NCBI GenBank assembly: GCA_001599815.1
Contig: BCIA01000003.1
Span: forward strand, 1,860,001 to 1,924,000
Source: Furcasterigmium furcatum
Taxonomy: Eukaryota > Ascomycota > Sordariomycetes > Glomerellales > Plectosphaerellaceae
Length of the DNA: 64,000 nucleotides
Reading direction: 5' to 3'
Each line of letters starts with the position of its first letter. The stretch's first letter is position 1. The notes under the pieces are model-generated. The model saw only the letters and a list, made by a program, of their open reading frames with translations. It was not told the origin of the DNA and ran no database searches. This document shows positions 32,641-43,855 of this stretch, in pieces. The translations under genes and the position numbers were made by a program.

Positions 32641-34074
32641 TCACTTCAGGTACGCCCATAGGTTGTTCAGACTCTCCGCCAGGCTCGGGTGCGCGTACAC
32701 CGCCGCCTCCAGATCCCACCACTTCAACCCGCCCATCATGGCCGTCTGCACGATAGCCATGACCTCCCCGCCTTCGATTCCCAGACACGTGAACCCCAGG
32801 ATCTCCCCCGTCTCGGCATCGACCGTTGCCTTCATAAGGCCCCGCGTCTCCTCCGTCTCGATGGCCCTCGCGACGTAAGCCATGGGCATCGTCGCCGTCT
32901 TGACCTTGCGGTTTCCAGCCTCCTTCGCGTGCAGGCCGATATGGCCCAGCTGCGGATCAGTGTATACCACGTACGGCGTCGCATTGCGCGAAAGGGACAC
33001 CTTCGTGGTCGTCATGGACGGTGTCGTCCTTGGAACCACCTCGGGCAGGAGGTTGGCGCGCAGGATGCGGAAGTCATCGTAGGAGATGTGCGTGAAGGCC
33101 GGCCCGCCGTGTACGTCTCCGATGGCGTAGATGCCCGGCACGTTTGTCTGGAGCCTCTCGTCGACCTTGACGTGTCCGCGGGAGGTGGTGCCAACGCCGA
33201 GGATCGAGAGATTGAGCATGTCCGTGTTCGGGGTCCGCCCGGCTGCTAATAGAAGATGACTTGCCGAAATACTGACGGTGCCCTTGGATGCGGTGTTGAC
33301 CTTGACGTCCACGCCTAGTTTGCCCTTGGCGACGCTCTCGATGGTGCTGGACAGATGGACCGTGATGCCGTCTTCCGTGAGGATCTCCAGCATCGTTGCT
33401 GCGACATCTTCATCCTCCCGCGGGACTAGCTGCTTCGCCCGCTGGATAATCGTGACCTCTGCCCCCAGCCGGCGAAGGAGCTGCCCGAACTCCAATCCGA
33501 TATAGCCACCCCCAACAACGACCAAATGTGCCGGGACCTCGCCCAGCTCCATGACAGACGTCGAATCCAGCACCCTCCCGACCTCAATTCCCTCCAGCCC
33601 CTGGACCTCCGGCCGTGCCGGCCTCTCCCCCGTGTTAATAATCACAATCTCCGCCCCGACGGTCTCCTCGCCGCCGTCCTTCAACGCAACCGTGACCTTC
33701 TTGGGCCCGACGAACCTCGCCTCCCCGAAGAGGACATCCACCCCAGCCTTTCGCAGCCGCTCCTCCCCGCCCTTGCTCCAGCCCTCGACGATGTCCCGCT
33801 TCCGGCGGCGCACGACGGGCATGTCGACCTTGATGACGCCGCCGGGGGTCAGGACGCCGTAGTCACCGGCGCGGCGGGCCATGTAAGCCGAGCGCCCGGA
33901 GGCGATCATGGTCTTGGTGGGGGTGCATCCCGTGTTGATGCAGGTTCCGCCGATGCTGGAGCGCTCGACGAGGGCGGTGCGGCGGCCGGCGTTGGCGAAG
34001 GCCGAGGCGATAGGGGAGCCGGATTGGCCGGAGCCGAGGATGAGGACGTCGTAGTTCTTTGTGGCGGATGACAT
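32641..34074 (-). CDS. FAD-dependent pyridine nucleotide-disulfide oxidoreductase
   Basis: A single exon of 477 residues from MSSATKNYDVLILGSG. The FAD-binding GxGxxG variant GSGQSG is at about 12-17. The redox-active disulfide motif GGTCINTGCTPTKT is intact, a second Rossmann motif VVGGGYIGLEFG binds NAD(P)H, and the AIGDVHGGPAFTH segment is the second FAD contact. The dimerisation domain ends in HPSLAESLNNLW, with the His-Pro pair typical of the lipoamide dehydrogenase/mercuric reductase group. It lacks the mercuric reductase C-terminal Cys pair, so it is more likely a general disulfide or quinone reductase. The same frame is open up to an ATG at 34233; that start would add 53 residues rich in Arg, Ser, Thr and Leu with one acid residue, which would make a plausible mitochondrial presequence. 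Which start is used decides location. Confidence 0.88.
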   Translation of the reverse strand: MSSATKNYDVLILGSGQSGSPIASAFANAGRRTALVERSSIGGTCINTGCTPTKTMIASGRSAYMARRAGDYGVLTPGGVIKVDMPVVRRRKRDIVEGWSKGGEERLRKAGVDVLFGEARFVGPKKVTVALKDGGEETVGAEIVIINTGERPARPEVQGLEGIEVGRVLDSTSVMELGEVPAHLVVVGGGYIGLEFGQLLRRLGAEVTIIQRAKQLVPREDEDVAATMLEILTEDGITVHLSSTIESVAKGKLGVDVKVNTASKGTVSISASHLLLAAGRTPNTDMLNLSILGVGTTSRGHVKVDERLQTNVPGIYAIGDVHGGPAFTHISYDDFRILRANLLPEVVPRTTPSMTTTKVSLSRNATPYVVYTDPQLGHIGLHAKEAGNRKVKTATMPMAYVARAIETEETRGLMKATVDAETGEILGFTCLGIEGGEVMAIVQTAMMGGLKWWDLEAAVYAHPSLAESLNNLWAYLK

Positions 34075-34233
34075 TTTTCTGATCGTCTGAGACTTATAGA
34101 TTGAGAGGGGGGATGTAAGGGGAGATGTGTATAAGTGACGGGCTTTTAGTGGCAGGCCTCGTGTGGTCAGGATAAGGATTGATCCACGGAATGTAAAGGG
34201 CATGAAGAGCGCTGGTATGGGGATGAAGTCCAA

Positions 34234-34560
34234 TAATGCCTTCGAGATGGGAATGAGGAGAAGTTAATGGATGAGCGAAGTCATCAGAAGAGGCAGCATG
34301 CTCGTGGTTTTACATTTCGTCAGCCGCACATCCCGTCAGCGGAATGCCGCAACCATATATCTACCCCTCCTTATTGATGTCACTCCAGCGTCTAGCAGCC
34401 AAACCACGCCGGAGCAGTTGGAGATAATTCATGCACAGGGATGAGTAATCTCCGGCGCCATGCGAACTCTCGTTGGCCGCTGCGTTGGCCAAGTCCGTAT
34501 ATTGTTTTGTTCGAGGCGACATGCCCTTTGGATGTCCCAACAATACTGCATTACCCGACC
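34234..34560. other. Intergenic region, 0.33 kb
   Basis: Promoter of the oxidoreductase and 3' flank of the neurochondrin gene, both minus. Nothing recognised. Confidence 0.5.
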
Positions 34561-36537
34561 TCAACGCAGTTTGCTCAGCGTCGAGACCACATCATCCAAA
34601 GACTCCAGCAGCGATCCAGACTTAACGGTGACCTGCCCTCGCACCTGTTTTGCAGTGTCCACAATAGCGCTCGTCGAGTGAACATACCGCTTCCTCATCC
34701 CCTCCTTCGCATTGACCAGCAGCGTTGTGACGAGCTGCAGCACCGCCGCCTGGAAGTCGAGAATAACAAGAGTCTGCGGATCATCTCCCGGTGCCCATGC
34801 AGCGACGTGTGTCACCAGTGCCATCCAGTCTTCCTCTGTGCCATTCTCTTCTGCCTCGACAAACGGCATCAGGACCCTCACAATCTCCTGGCCCCGGTTC
34901 GCGTCCGCCTCGCTGCTCTCCTTGGACGTTTGCCGGAGGATCGCCACCAGGTCCCTCGACAGGATCTTCCAGCCGCCATTTTTAGTGAAAGCGTCAACGC
35001 CCTTGTTCTCCGTGACAATGCCTTCAAGAGCAACGAGTACCGGTGACCGAAAGTCCAGCTTTCCAGGTAAGCTGGCCTGGTATAGATCGAGGAACATGTC
35101 CGTCAGCCCTGCGGCCTCTTTTCGGAGGAGCTTGTTGTCGTCCTCGCGCAGCCAGATGGCAAGGGACCTGATAGTCGCAAGGATCAGGGGGTCATTGTCG
35201 ACCACGTCCCTGGAGGACTCCCACGATATGGGTAGGTATCCCGTCCACTGCTCCGCCGCTCCGGGGCGGGCTTCGGGGTGCAGGCCCATGGCACCGGCGA
35301 CGGAGGCATCCCAGCGGTCGCGGAGGAACTCGACGGCCAGGGACAACGTCTCGGATAAGCTTGTTCGAAGTTTGAGGAGGAATTCTGCGGGCATGATCGA
35401 GCTGTCCTCTTCATCGTCTAGCATACTATCCATTGCCCTGATGAGGTAGGCGATGAAATGCGTGACGACATCGAAGGCGGAACCCAGCCGCTTCGCCGTG
35501 TCGGGATATGATGGATCGTTGAGGAGAGCCAATAACCGTGGTGCCATCGCCCGGATCTCCGTGAGCACGAGCGTGACTAGGAGGTAAGAGAATGGCCTGT
35601 CTCCTGAGGCATCGTTGCTGAACAGGAGTTGAGAGGCTTCCGCGGGGTAGACCTCGAGCAGCGAAGCAGAGATCAGGATGTAAGCATTCCTTGCCTCGGG
35701 GTTCGGCTTCTTGGTCAACAGATTCCGCACGAAATCGGTGACGGGCTTGACCCATTTCGGATGCAGAGGTAAGGACTGAGGCAGTTAGCGAGATATCCCC
35801 TCGCTAGCGAGAAAGGGACATACCTCTGGGTGAGATCTCCTGAGGAAGTCGCCTAGAAATCGAAGAAGCGTCACGCCATCGGTTCCCTTAAACGAGGAGA
35901 CAAGCTTCAGAATGGACTGGTCTATAACTGATCGTAAAGACGATTTATCATCTGTGATGATCATAGCATTTAGCCATGACCGCTCGAAGATATCGAGCAC
36001 CATGGGCTGGCTTGGTGCGGTCTCGATCAGGGGGGTTTGGTCTTCGATGTTGACAAAAGCCTGGGCGCCCTCGGGGAACGTGACGACCTCGAGCAGGGTC
36101 TGCAGAATGAGCTTCGTCGTCTCATTTGAACTACACAAGATGTTAGGAGAGATGGCAGTGAGGCTTCGACGACGCTACCTGTGCAAAACGGCATCAACAA
36201 GCACCGGTATCCTCTCGACCATCCGCCGGTCCTTCTTTGCAGATTCCGGAAGTAATGTCGAGAACTTGTGAATGACTGACACCCCCAAGTCCAAGGTCGG
36301 TTGGCCGTCATCTTTGCCCCCCTTGGATTTGATAAGGCGATCGAGAAACCTGGGAGAGATGGCGTCCCAGAGTGTGAGTAGGACTTGTTCGTCATTCTTG
36401 AGTTCCGATGGCGAGTCGAGAAAGGACCTCAGCATGGTCAGGCCAACGAATCTGGATGTGTCAGTCTTCTGTTTCAGGGACACCCGGATGTTCTCGAGGA
36501 TTGCCGAGTTGGCATCCTTGAGCGGCTGCTCGTCCAT
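34561..36537 (-). CDS. Neurochondrin family protein
   Basis: Exons 36537-36179, 36130-35824 and 35775-34561 give 626 residues. The protein is all-helical and armadillo-like, built of Leu-rich helices without catalytic motifs. The opening segment LKQKTDTSRFVGLTMLRSFL and the FLDRLIKSK stretch are typical of the neurochondrin family, as are the length and the C-terminal VLQLVTTLLVNAKEGMR. Neurochondrin is conserved in eukaryotes; animal work links it to neurite growth and Atg/Rab-related scaffolding, and the fungal role is not established. Both introns are exactly 48 nt, near the lower size limit for fungi. The gene is divergent from the CLC channel gene with a 346-bp shared upstream region. 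Confidence 0.8.
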
Positions 36538-36883
36538 CGTTCCGGGCTCGGGGTGTAAGTCATGAGATGAATGTGAACATGATCAAACTCAGATGCCTTT
36601 TTACTCACCAAGCCTGAGGTAAGAGACTCGAGCGGTACGTACCTCTTGGATGGGGCCGGCGCTAGTGCCTTGGCTGCATGTACCTCCCTCCAAAGGTAAG
36701 GTACCCTCTGGCGACAGCGCACTGCAAGTCTACCACCAAGTCCCTGGTCCTTGCAGCGAGCAGCTGCCACATTGCTGCTCCCTTCACAAGCTATCTCGAC
36801 TCCGATCCGACACCCACAGACAACAGGGGGAATGCGATAGCCACTGCGACGACCAGATTCGCAAATGTGGCCAGCATCGCATC
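36538..36883. promoter_or_regulatory. Bidirectional promoter region, neurochondrin/CLC
   Basis: A 346-bp head-to-head spacer between the two ATGs. It must contain both core promoters and 5' UTRs. No specific site recognised. Confidence 0.5.
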
Positions 36884-39810
36884 ATGGCTGGTCCATACGA
36901 CAATGATTCGGCCGCCTCGTCCTCATCACGCTCCCCATCAAACCGGCTCAACGATCCCACGTCGTCCTCGAATCGCAACAAGCGCGGCGACGACGATGAC
37001 GAGCTCGATGACCTCTTCTCCGACGCCGATGTAGCCGACGCCGACCTCCTCTCCGAAGACCCCATCCGCGGTAGCCTGGAAGAGCCGATATCCTTCAAGC
37101 GAAAACAGAAACATGGCGTGCTGTCATCCTCGGCGCGCTTCCTGTCCGCCATCGCGGGTCGAGCGCAAAGTGCGTCTCCCCAGCATGGATCCCGGTCGGG
37201 CACTCCAAGCCAGGGCTTCGGGCTGGATGGCCACGCATCCTCTAGGAACGGCGAATCGGCGCATACATACAATGACAACCCTAAAGATGGCGGGCCGCGA
37301 GACTGGTACGCCGAGGGTCCTGGCCGCAGAGTCGGCTACGACGATCTGACGGCCATTGACTGGATCTTTGAATACACAAAAGAGCGCCAGAGGCGTCGGA
37401 TCCTGCGGTCCAAGTCCCAAGGCATCGTCGGACTGTTCCAGCAGTTCGGAGACTCGAGCCAGGTCTGGGTCATCCTGATCTTCACCGGCCTTGCCGTCGG
37501 CGCCCTCGCTGCCGGCATCAACATCACAACCGACTGGCTGGCCGACCTGAAGACGGGATACTGCGCCACGGGCCCTGAGGGCGGAGCCTTCTACCTGAAC
37601 AAGGGTTTCTGCTGCTGGGGTTACGAGGAGCACTCCCAATGCAAGGGCTGGACGCCATGGGCGCAGGCTTTCGGGATAACCTCGAGCAAGGGGAAGTGGG
37701 TGATAGAGTACATCATTTTCCTCATATTCTCGGTATGCCCTCTCTACATACACAGAACAGGATGATTACTGACGCGATCAGGTGTGTCTTGCGTTCACAT
37801 CTGCCTTCCTGGTACAGGAGTATGGCATGTACGCCAAGCACAGCGGTATCCCCGAGATCAAGACGGTCTTGGGCGGTTTTGTGATTCGGCGCTTCCTGGG
37901 TGCTTGGACCCTTGTCACCAAGTCATTGGGCCTGGTATGTGTTCATGATGAGATGTTGATTCTGTGCTCGACTGACTTCTCAGTGTCTTGCTGTGGCCTC
38001 GGGGATGTGGCTCGGCAAGGAAGGGCCTTTCGTCCACGTTGCATGCTGTTGCGCGAACCTGTTTATCAAGCTCTTCCACAACGTCAACGGCAACGAGGCG
38101 AGGAAGCGCGAGGTTCTGTCCGCCGCCGCCGCATCCGGCATCTCGGTCGCCTTCGGGTCGCCGATCGGAGGCGTGCTTTTCTGTCTCGAGGTATGGCTTC
38201 CGCTAGGAGAAAGGGGCTAGGGCCACGACTGACGCGACTCTAGCAAATATCGTACTACTTCCCAGACAAGACCATGTGGCAGAGCTTCGTCTGCGCCATG
38301 ACAGCGGCAGTCATGCTGCAGGCGTTTGACCCCTTTCGGACGGGGCAGCTGGTGCTGTACGAGAGCAAGTTCGGCACCGACTGGAAAGACTTTGAGATTA
38401 TCCCGTATGCCATTCTCGGCGTTATTGGAGTACGTTCACAGCCCTGAGAGCAATGAAGCAAAACTGACCAGTGCAAATCAGGGCATTTATGGCGGGCTCT
38501 TCATCAAAGCTAACATGGCCGTTGCTCGCTGGAAGAAGAACACGGCTTGGCTTCCCAGCCCCATCGTTCAAGTCGTTATCGTTGCCCTGTTGACGGCATT
38601 GATCAACTACCCCAACTTTTACATGAAGATCCAGGCCTCTGAGCTGGTGTCGAACCTCTTCGTCGAGTGTGACCAAGTCCACGAGGATCCGATAGGTCTC
38701 TGCGAAAAGGGCGCCGCGTCCGCAAGCACCATCGTCCTGCTCCTCTTCGGCGCCGTCCTTGGCTTCTTGCTCGCCGCCGTCACGTTCGGTCTGCAGCTGC
38801 CCGCAGGCATCATCCTGCCATCAATGGCCATTGGCGCCCTGACTGGGCGAGCTGTCGGCATCATTATGGAGATCTGGGTCATTAACCACCCGACTTTCTT
38901 CCCCTTTGCGTCCTGTGAGCCAGAGAAGCCTTGTGTCATCCCAGCAACATACGCTGTTGTCGGTGCTGCCGCAACCCTGGCCGGGGCAACTCGGATGACC
39001 GTCTCCATCGTCGTCATCATGTTCGAACTTACCGGCGCCTTGACGTACGTCCTGCCCATGATGGTGGCCGTTATGATCTCGAAATGGGTTGGTGACGCCT
39101 TTTCGCGCCGCGGCATCTACGAGTCCTGGATTCACTTCAACGAGTACCCGTTCCTCGACAACTCGGACGCCGAGGGAGCTTCGCTCCCCGACCTTCCGGC
39201 ATCTCAGATCATGACGCGTATCGAGGACCTCGTCGTCCTCACAGCAACAGGCCACACCATCGCCTCCCTGACCAACATCCTAGAGCAGAACCCGCACCGC
39301 GGCTTTCCCGTCATCTCAGACCCCCGCGACGCCATCCTCCTCGGCTACATCTCCCGCGCCGAGCTATCCTACAACCTACGCTCCTCCACCCAGCCTCCCC
39401 GCTCCCTCCCCCCGGAGACGGAGGCCTTCTTCTCCCACCAACCCCTGGCCGACCCCCGAACCACCCTCGACCTGCGACCCTGGATGGACCAGACCCCCAT
39501 CACCCTCCCGAGCCAGGCTGACCTACACCTCGTCGTCAGCTACTTCCAGCAGCTCGGCCTGCGCTACATCCTCTTCGCCGACCGCGGCGCCCTCACGGGC
39601 CTCCTCACCAAGAAGGACGTGTGGTACGTCCTCAACGGCGCAGAGGAGACCCGCCGCACAGCAGGCGGCAACAGCGCCCGCGCTGCCGGCGTCGAGACGG
39701 GCATCATTGCCCGCGACAGCGGCGACGCCGAGGAGGAACGCGGCCTCCTCGGCGACGACAGGCCTGGCGGGCCCCTCAGCCCCGCCGTCGAGAGGGGCAA
39801 TATGCTCTGA
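36884..39810 (+). CDS. CLC-type chloride channel / Cl-/H+ exchanger with CBS domains
   Basis: Exons 36884-37732, 37782-37934, 37984-38190, 38244-38429 and 38482-39810 give 907 residues. The cytosolic N-terminus (1-150) is acidic and Ser-rich. The membrane domain then has the CLC signatures: KHSGIPEIK (Ser304-Gly305-Ile306-Pro307), GKEGPFVH with gating Glu347, and LPAGIILPS. The gating Glu in GKEGP places it with the CLC-3/4/5 exchanger-like clade, which includes yeast Gef1 in Golgi/vacuole. The C-terminus carries two CBS domains (about ASQIMTRIEDLVV and the later LRYILFADRGALTGLLTKKD). All four introns are phase 0 and 49-53 nt. The start at 36884 is preferred to an in-frame ATG at 36650, which would add a peptide unlike any channel and lie in the shared promoter. 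Confidence 0.92.
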
Positions 39811-40048
39811 GATGTGCGGAAGTTGTACTGATCATGTAGAGAGAGAGCACCATATAGACAGAGATGATTTAGCCCCCGCGAAGAAATCTTATTCGATGCA
39901 TTGAGTGCTGGAAATGTCGTGAACGTCATATGTAGCAAATGTGCCCGTTTGCGCCGTGACGCCGACGACTGGCACGGAAAAATGACACTATGTATACCGT
40001 TGCCTCCCCGTATGTCCACATTGAATGATCGATCACTCGCCGGCTCCA
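39811..40048. other. Convergent 3' spacer, 0.24 kb
   Basis: Tail-to-tail gap between the CLC gene and DNA ligase I, holding both short 3' UTRs. Confidence 0.5.
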
Positions 40049-42906
40049 TTAGTACTCAAAGTCATCATCCACCGAGGGGCCCTTGTTCTTCGTCACGGCC
40101 TCCTGCTTGCGATACATCTCCGCGACCTGTCGGCTCGACGTTGCCTCATCGGGCTTCTTATCGTCACGCACCTTGATGAACCGCGGGAAGCGGAGCGAGA
40201 TGCCCTTCTCGCCCGCGGGGTCGACGCCCTCCTTGCACCCGGCCTTGTAGCGCGGGCTGAGCGTCAGGTCGGCCGTCTTGACCTCCCAGACGAAACGGGG
40301 CTCGAACCACACGTCGGGCTGGTGCTGCCCGCCGGAGGAGTGGGAGTAAAACGGCTTAGGGCGGTCAATGACGATCTTAGACAGCTCCATGTGCAGCTCT
40401 TCGAGAACGGCCTCGGAGAAGCCGGTACCGATGTTGCAGACGGTCTCGTACGTTTCCGAGTTGGGGTTGTAGCACGCGAGGAGGAACGCGCCGTAGACGG
40501 ACGTGCGCTTGCCCTTGCCGAAGTAGGCGCCGAGGACGACGAGGTCAAGGGAGTCACCGATGCCGGCGAGGTAGTCCTTCTTGATCTGAAGTTGGTGAGT
40601 ACTGTGTTGTTGGGTTTGATGGCGGGATGGGAAACGTACCTTAAGCCAGTTTCGGGAGCGTTTGCTGGGCTCGTACCCGCTCTCCTTCCCGTCAAGCATC
40701 TTGACCATCAGGCCCTCGCAGGAGGCCTTGACACTCTCGTCGAGGAACACCTGGATCTGCTCGAGCTCCTGGCCGTTCATGTGTGTCGCGAACGCGAACT
40801 CGCCCTCGACGGGGCTGAACGCTTCGGAGAGGTGGTCTCTGCGCTCGCGGAGCGACTTCTCGACGAGTGGCTGACCGTTGAGATACAGGATGTCGAAAGC
40901 GAAGACGCACACCTTGACCTTGACGTCCTCGATCTTCACGTCCTTCTTCTTCCGAGTCATGAGCTGCTGGAAGGGCAGAACCTTCTTCTCATCAACATCC
41001 CAAGCCACCGTTTCGCAGTCGAGCACGAAGCTCTTGGTGTCTTCCTTGACCCAGGTGTGCAGCTTGGACAGAATATCGGGATACTTCTTGGAGAGGTCTT
41101 CCGAGTTCCTCGAGAAGATGTTCGCGACGCCACCGGCAGCCTCCTTGGTGGCACCGGGCAGGGACTGGCTGAGCTCCTCATCGGCCGACTTGGCGACGTA
41201 GTGAATCTGGGCTCGCTCGCCATCGTACTTGTACTCGCACGTGAAGGTCTGGTTCTCGAAGCGATCCAGAACCTCGGTGATAGCCTTTGTGGGCTTGGCC
41301 AACATGGGCTTGAGGGGCACGCCGGGCTTCAGCTTGCAGTGCTCGCGGAGGTTCATGATACCATGCTCGACCATGGCAGGAATGATAACATCATAGCTGG
41401 GGAGCTCGCTGCGTATTGTGCATTAGTGGACAACCCTGGACGTATAGGGACGTCTGGCAACGTACCTGTATACAGTCTTGAGCATGGCCTCGGCTTCTTC
41501 AACGTCGGACGCGCTGGGTGTTTGGCCTTTTTGGGACGCTTCGTGGTTGACGACGGCCTGGGCCAAGGATACAAGGACAGTCCTCTCCGCCAGACCTAGT
41601 CGGAGCTTGCCCTCGAGGAATCTGATCAGAAACTTGGCCTCGCTCGGGCCGCCCTTGTCCTTGTGGATGTCGATCTTGCCGGTCGAGTGGGCATCCGACG
41701 CCGAGAGCAGCTTCTTGATCCCGTCCACCTTGCGGCCTTGCGCACCATTGCCCGTGACGGTAGCAATGCCCATGAGGCCCTTGTGAACNCCCCTGATGGT
41801 CAGAGGTTTCGGCTTGAACATGGTCGGCTGTGTCGATCTGCTCTTGACCGCCACAAGACCAAGGTCACCAATCTCCTTCTGATCTTGCTTGATGATCTGC
41901 AGCGTACGGCCAGTTGTCTCGCCAATGGCCTTCATAATGAGCGATTCTCCAATGCCGAGCTCGATGCCTGCGTAGTCAGGGGCGAGCTTGTTGATCATGA
42001 GCAGGATTGTGGGCAGTAGATCCTCCGGAGTCAACCTCATGACCTGTCGCAGAAAGAGCGAGCAATGTGCCATGATTTCGAGGCGCTTGGTTGTCATCTC
42101 GACAAGGGAAAACGTCTTACACAGCGCCGCATACGGCACTGGCTCTCCAGCCTTCCAATCCGGGTAGGGATCTTTGGTCTTTGAGGACAATGTTGTCTGG
42201 ACCTTGTCGATGGCCTCCTTCGTGGACTTCTTCTTTGCGGCCTTGGCTTTCGTTTCCGGCTTCTTCTCCTCTTCTGCCTCGACATCGGATGCAGCATCCG
42301 AGTCTTCGAGATCTGACGCTGCAGACTCGGCGCCGGAATCGTCCGAGACGGGTGCCGGAGACTTGGATTTCTTCGGAGTCTCCTTCTTGACTGCAGGTTC
42401 CGGAGATGCGGGCTCGTCCATGACCTCATCCTCATCCTCTTCTACTCTGTTCCTATTCCTGCGGGCACGCTTGACCGGCGGTGCATCATCTTCGTCCGCT
42501 TCGTCCTCGACCTTTGTGGGCTTCTTCGGTGATTTGGCGGGGGCGCGGGATCGCTTCTTAGAGTCTACAGTGCATCGATGAGCATATTGTTCGGCAATTG
42601 AGAGGGTGCTCTCGAGAAAAACGTACCCTGATCCGGGACTGTGTTCTCCTTGGAGCTGCTGGGCGAAGCGTCTTCGGCCTTGACCTCTGGTTCCTCCTCT
42701 TTTTTCTTCGGCGCGGCCCGTGTCGCGAAACTCAGCTTGCTCTGCTGGGGCTCGGACCTGGAGCCTCCTTTGCCCATCCACTTCCTAGACTTCGGTCAGA
42801 AAAGGTGCCCGTGTCCAGCTGCGGCGGCAGAGGGAATTCCATCTACACACCCCAGCGTCGTCTGCGGGTTCTTGACGTACCCCAAAGTGGCTTGTTTCGG
42901 CGCCAT
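40049..42906 (-). CDS. CDC9: DNA ligase I (ATP-dependent, replicative)
   Basis: Exons 42906-42851, 42784-42627, 42564-41466, 41408-40640 and 40585-40049 give 872 residues. The N-terminus begins MAPKQATLGYVKNPQTTLGKW, with two QxxL motifs in tandem, and a third QxxL-type motif (QSKLSFA) lies at about residue 32. These resemble PCNA-interacting boxes, though only loosely. A disordered acidic/basic region (about 50-200) precedes the DNA-binding domain. The catalytic KYDGERA motif is at Lys498, the lysine that takes AMP, and GKGKRTSVYGAFLLA, FKVRDDKK-like and EVKTADLTLS mark the nucleotidyltransferase and OB domains. The last intron (40586-40639, 54 nt) is in frame without a stop; its removal restores NWLKIKKDYL. 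One base, 41789, is N, but the codon is GGN and must be Gly. Confidence 0.93.
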
Positions 42907-43855
42907 GGTGACAATTGCTCCGTGATGAATGACCGTGGGAATCGAAAACCGGATGAGTCTGGAGGAGAAGCGACTGAGGAGCATGAGCTCAGTTAAATGC
43001 ACCGTGGCGGCGATTGCGAGTGGTGTGTGATGCTCGAGACGGGCTGCGGCCTAGAGGACGTCCAAGGGTCTGTCTGGTCCTGCGAGACGCGGCGGGAGAC
43101 GCGAGCTGCAGCTCAGCCAGAACGCGCCCGCGTAGCAGGCAGCAAACCCCATTAAACCAACTCGTTACATAAGCACCAACCTGGAACTCAGGCACCGGCA
43201 GTTGCCTGTGTGCTTAGGTAAGCGTTCGGCAGTTCTCTCCCCTGAGATCATCTAGGAGAAGCTTGTTCCTGCTGAGTCATCCCCTGTTGAGCACCTCCTC
43301 CTTCAGGAACGCTCCGCCCGCCGACGATCCATTCCTTTCTCATGCAACGCTGCCCGGTCCTCGACCCCCAAGACTTTCACGAGCAACTCCAGCCATGAAC
43401 AGGGATTCAGCCACTGCCGTCAGCACAGGGGCCGGCCGTAGATTTAAAGGAAGGTGGCCGGATCCCTGACACCCTAGGATGTCCTGCCACCCAGGCGCCC
43501 ATCGGTTCGGCTCTCACATACCAAGTAAGGAATGCTAAGCTGCTATCGATTTGCTGTGAGGAGTCTTGGGCGTCTTATCAAGCTTGGCTCTCCGCGTTGC
43601 AACGTCTTGGCTAGATATTACTAGAACAAATCCAGAAGGTAAGACACACCCTTCGATCTGGGGTTTTCCAACCTCGCATGCATGCGACCTGCTTAATACG
43701 GCAGAGATTCGCATCGCATAGGAACGGCGCAAGGGGCCGGGCATTGGTATAAGTATGCCCGGTGCTACGTGAGAGCTGCACGCAACGCTGATCAGCACCA
43801 CCCATCGCCCGTCTTCTCTCCCTGTCACTGCTCCTGTCAAGTCAAGTCTGTCAAG
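42907..43855. other. Divergent intergenic region, 0.95 kb
   Basis: Head-to-head spacer between DNA ligase I and the secreted LVIVD-type protein. It should contain both promoters. Apart from the TATA-like element listed separately, nothing is recognised. Confidence 0.55.
43748..43755 (+). promoter_or_regulatory. TATA-like element of the LVIVD-type gene
   Basis: TATAAGTA, 101 bp upstream of the ATG at 43856. Position and sequence suit a TATA box for this gene, but no transcript data support it. Confidence 0.4.

Noticed and set aside
32641..34074. Mercuric reductase
   Set aside because: The CxxxxC site fits, but the C-terminal Cys pair and N-terminal metal-binding domain of mercuric reductases are absent.
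40025..41599. Plus-strand open frame of 524 codons
   Set aside because: Antisense shadow of DNA ligase I; it crosses the ligase introns, which a real gene would not mirror.
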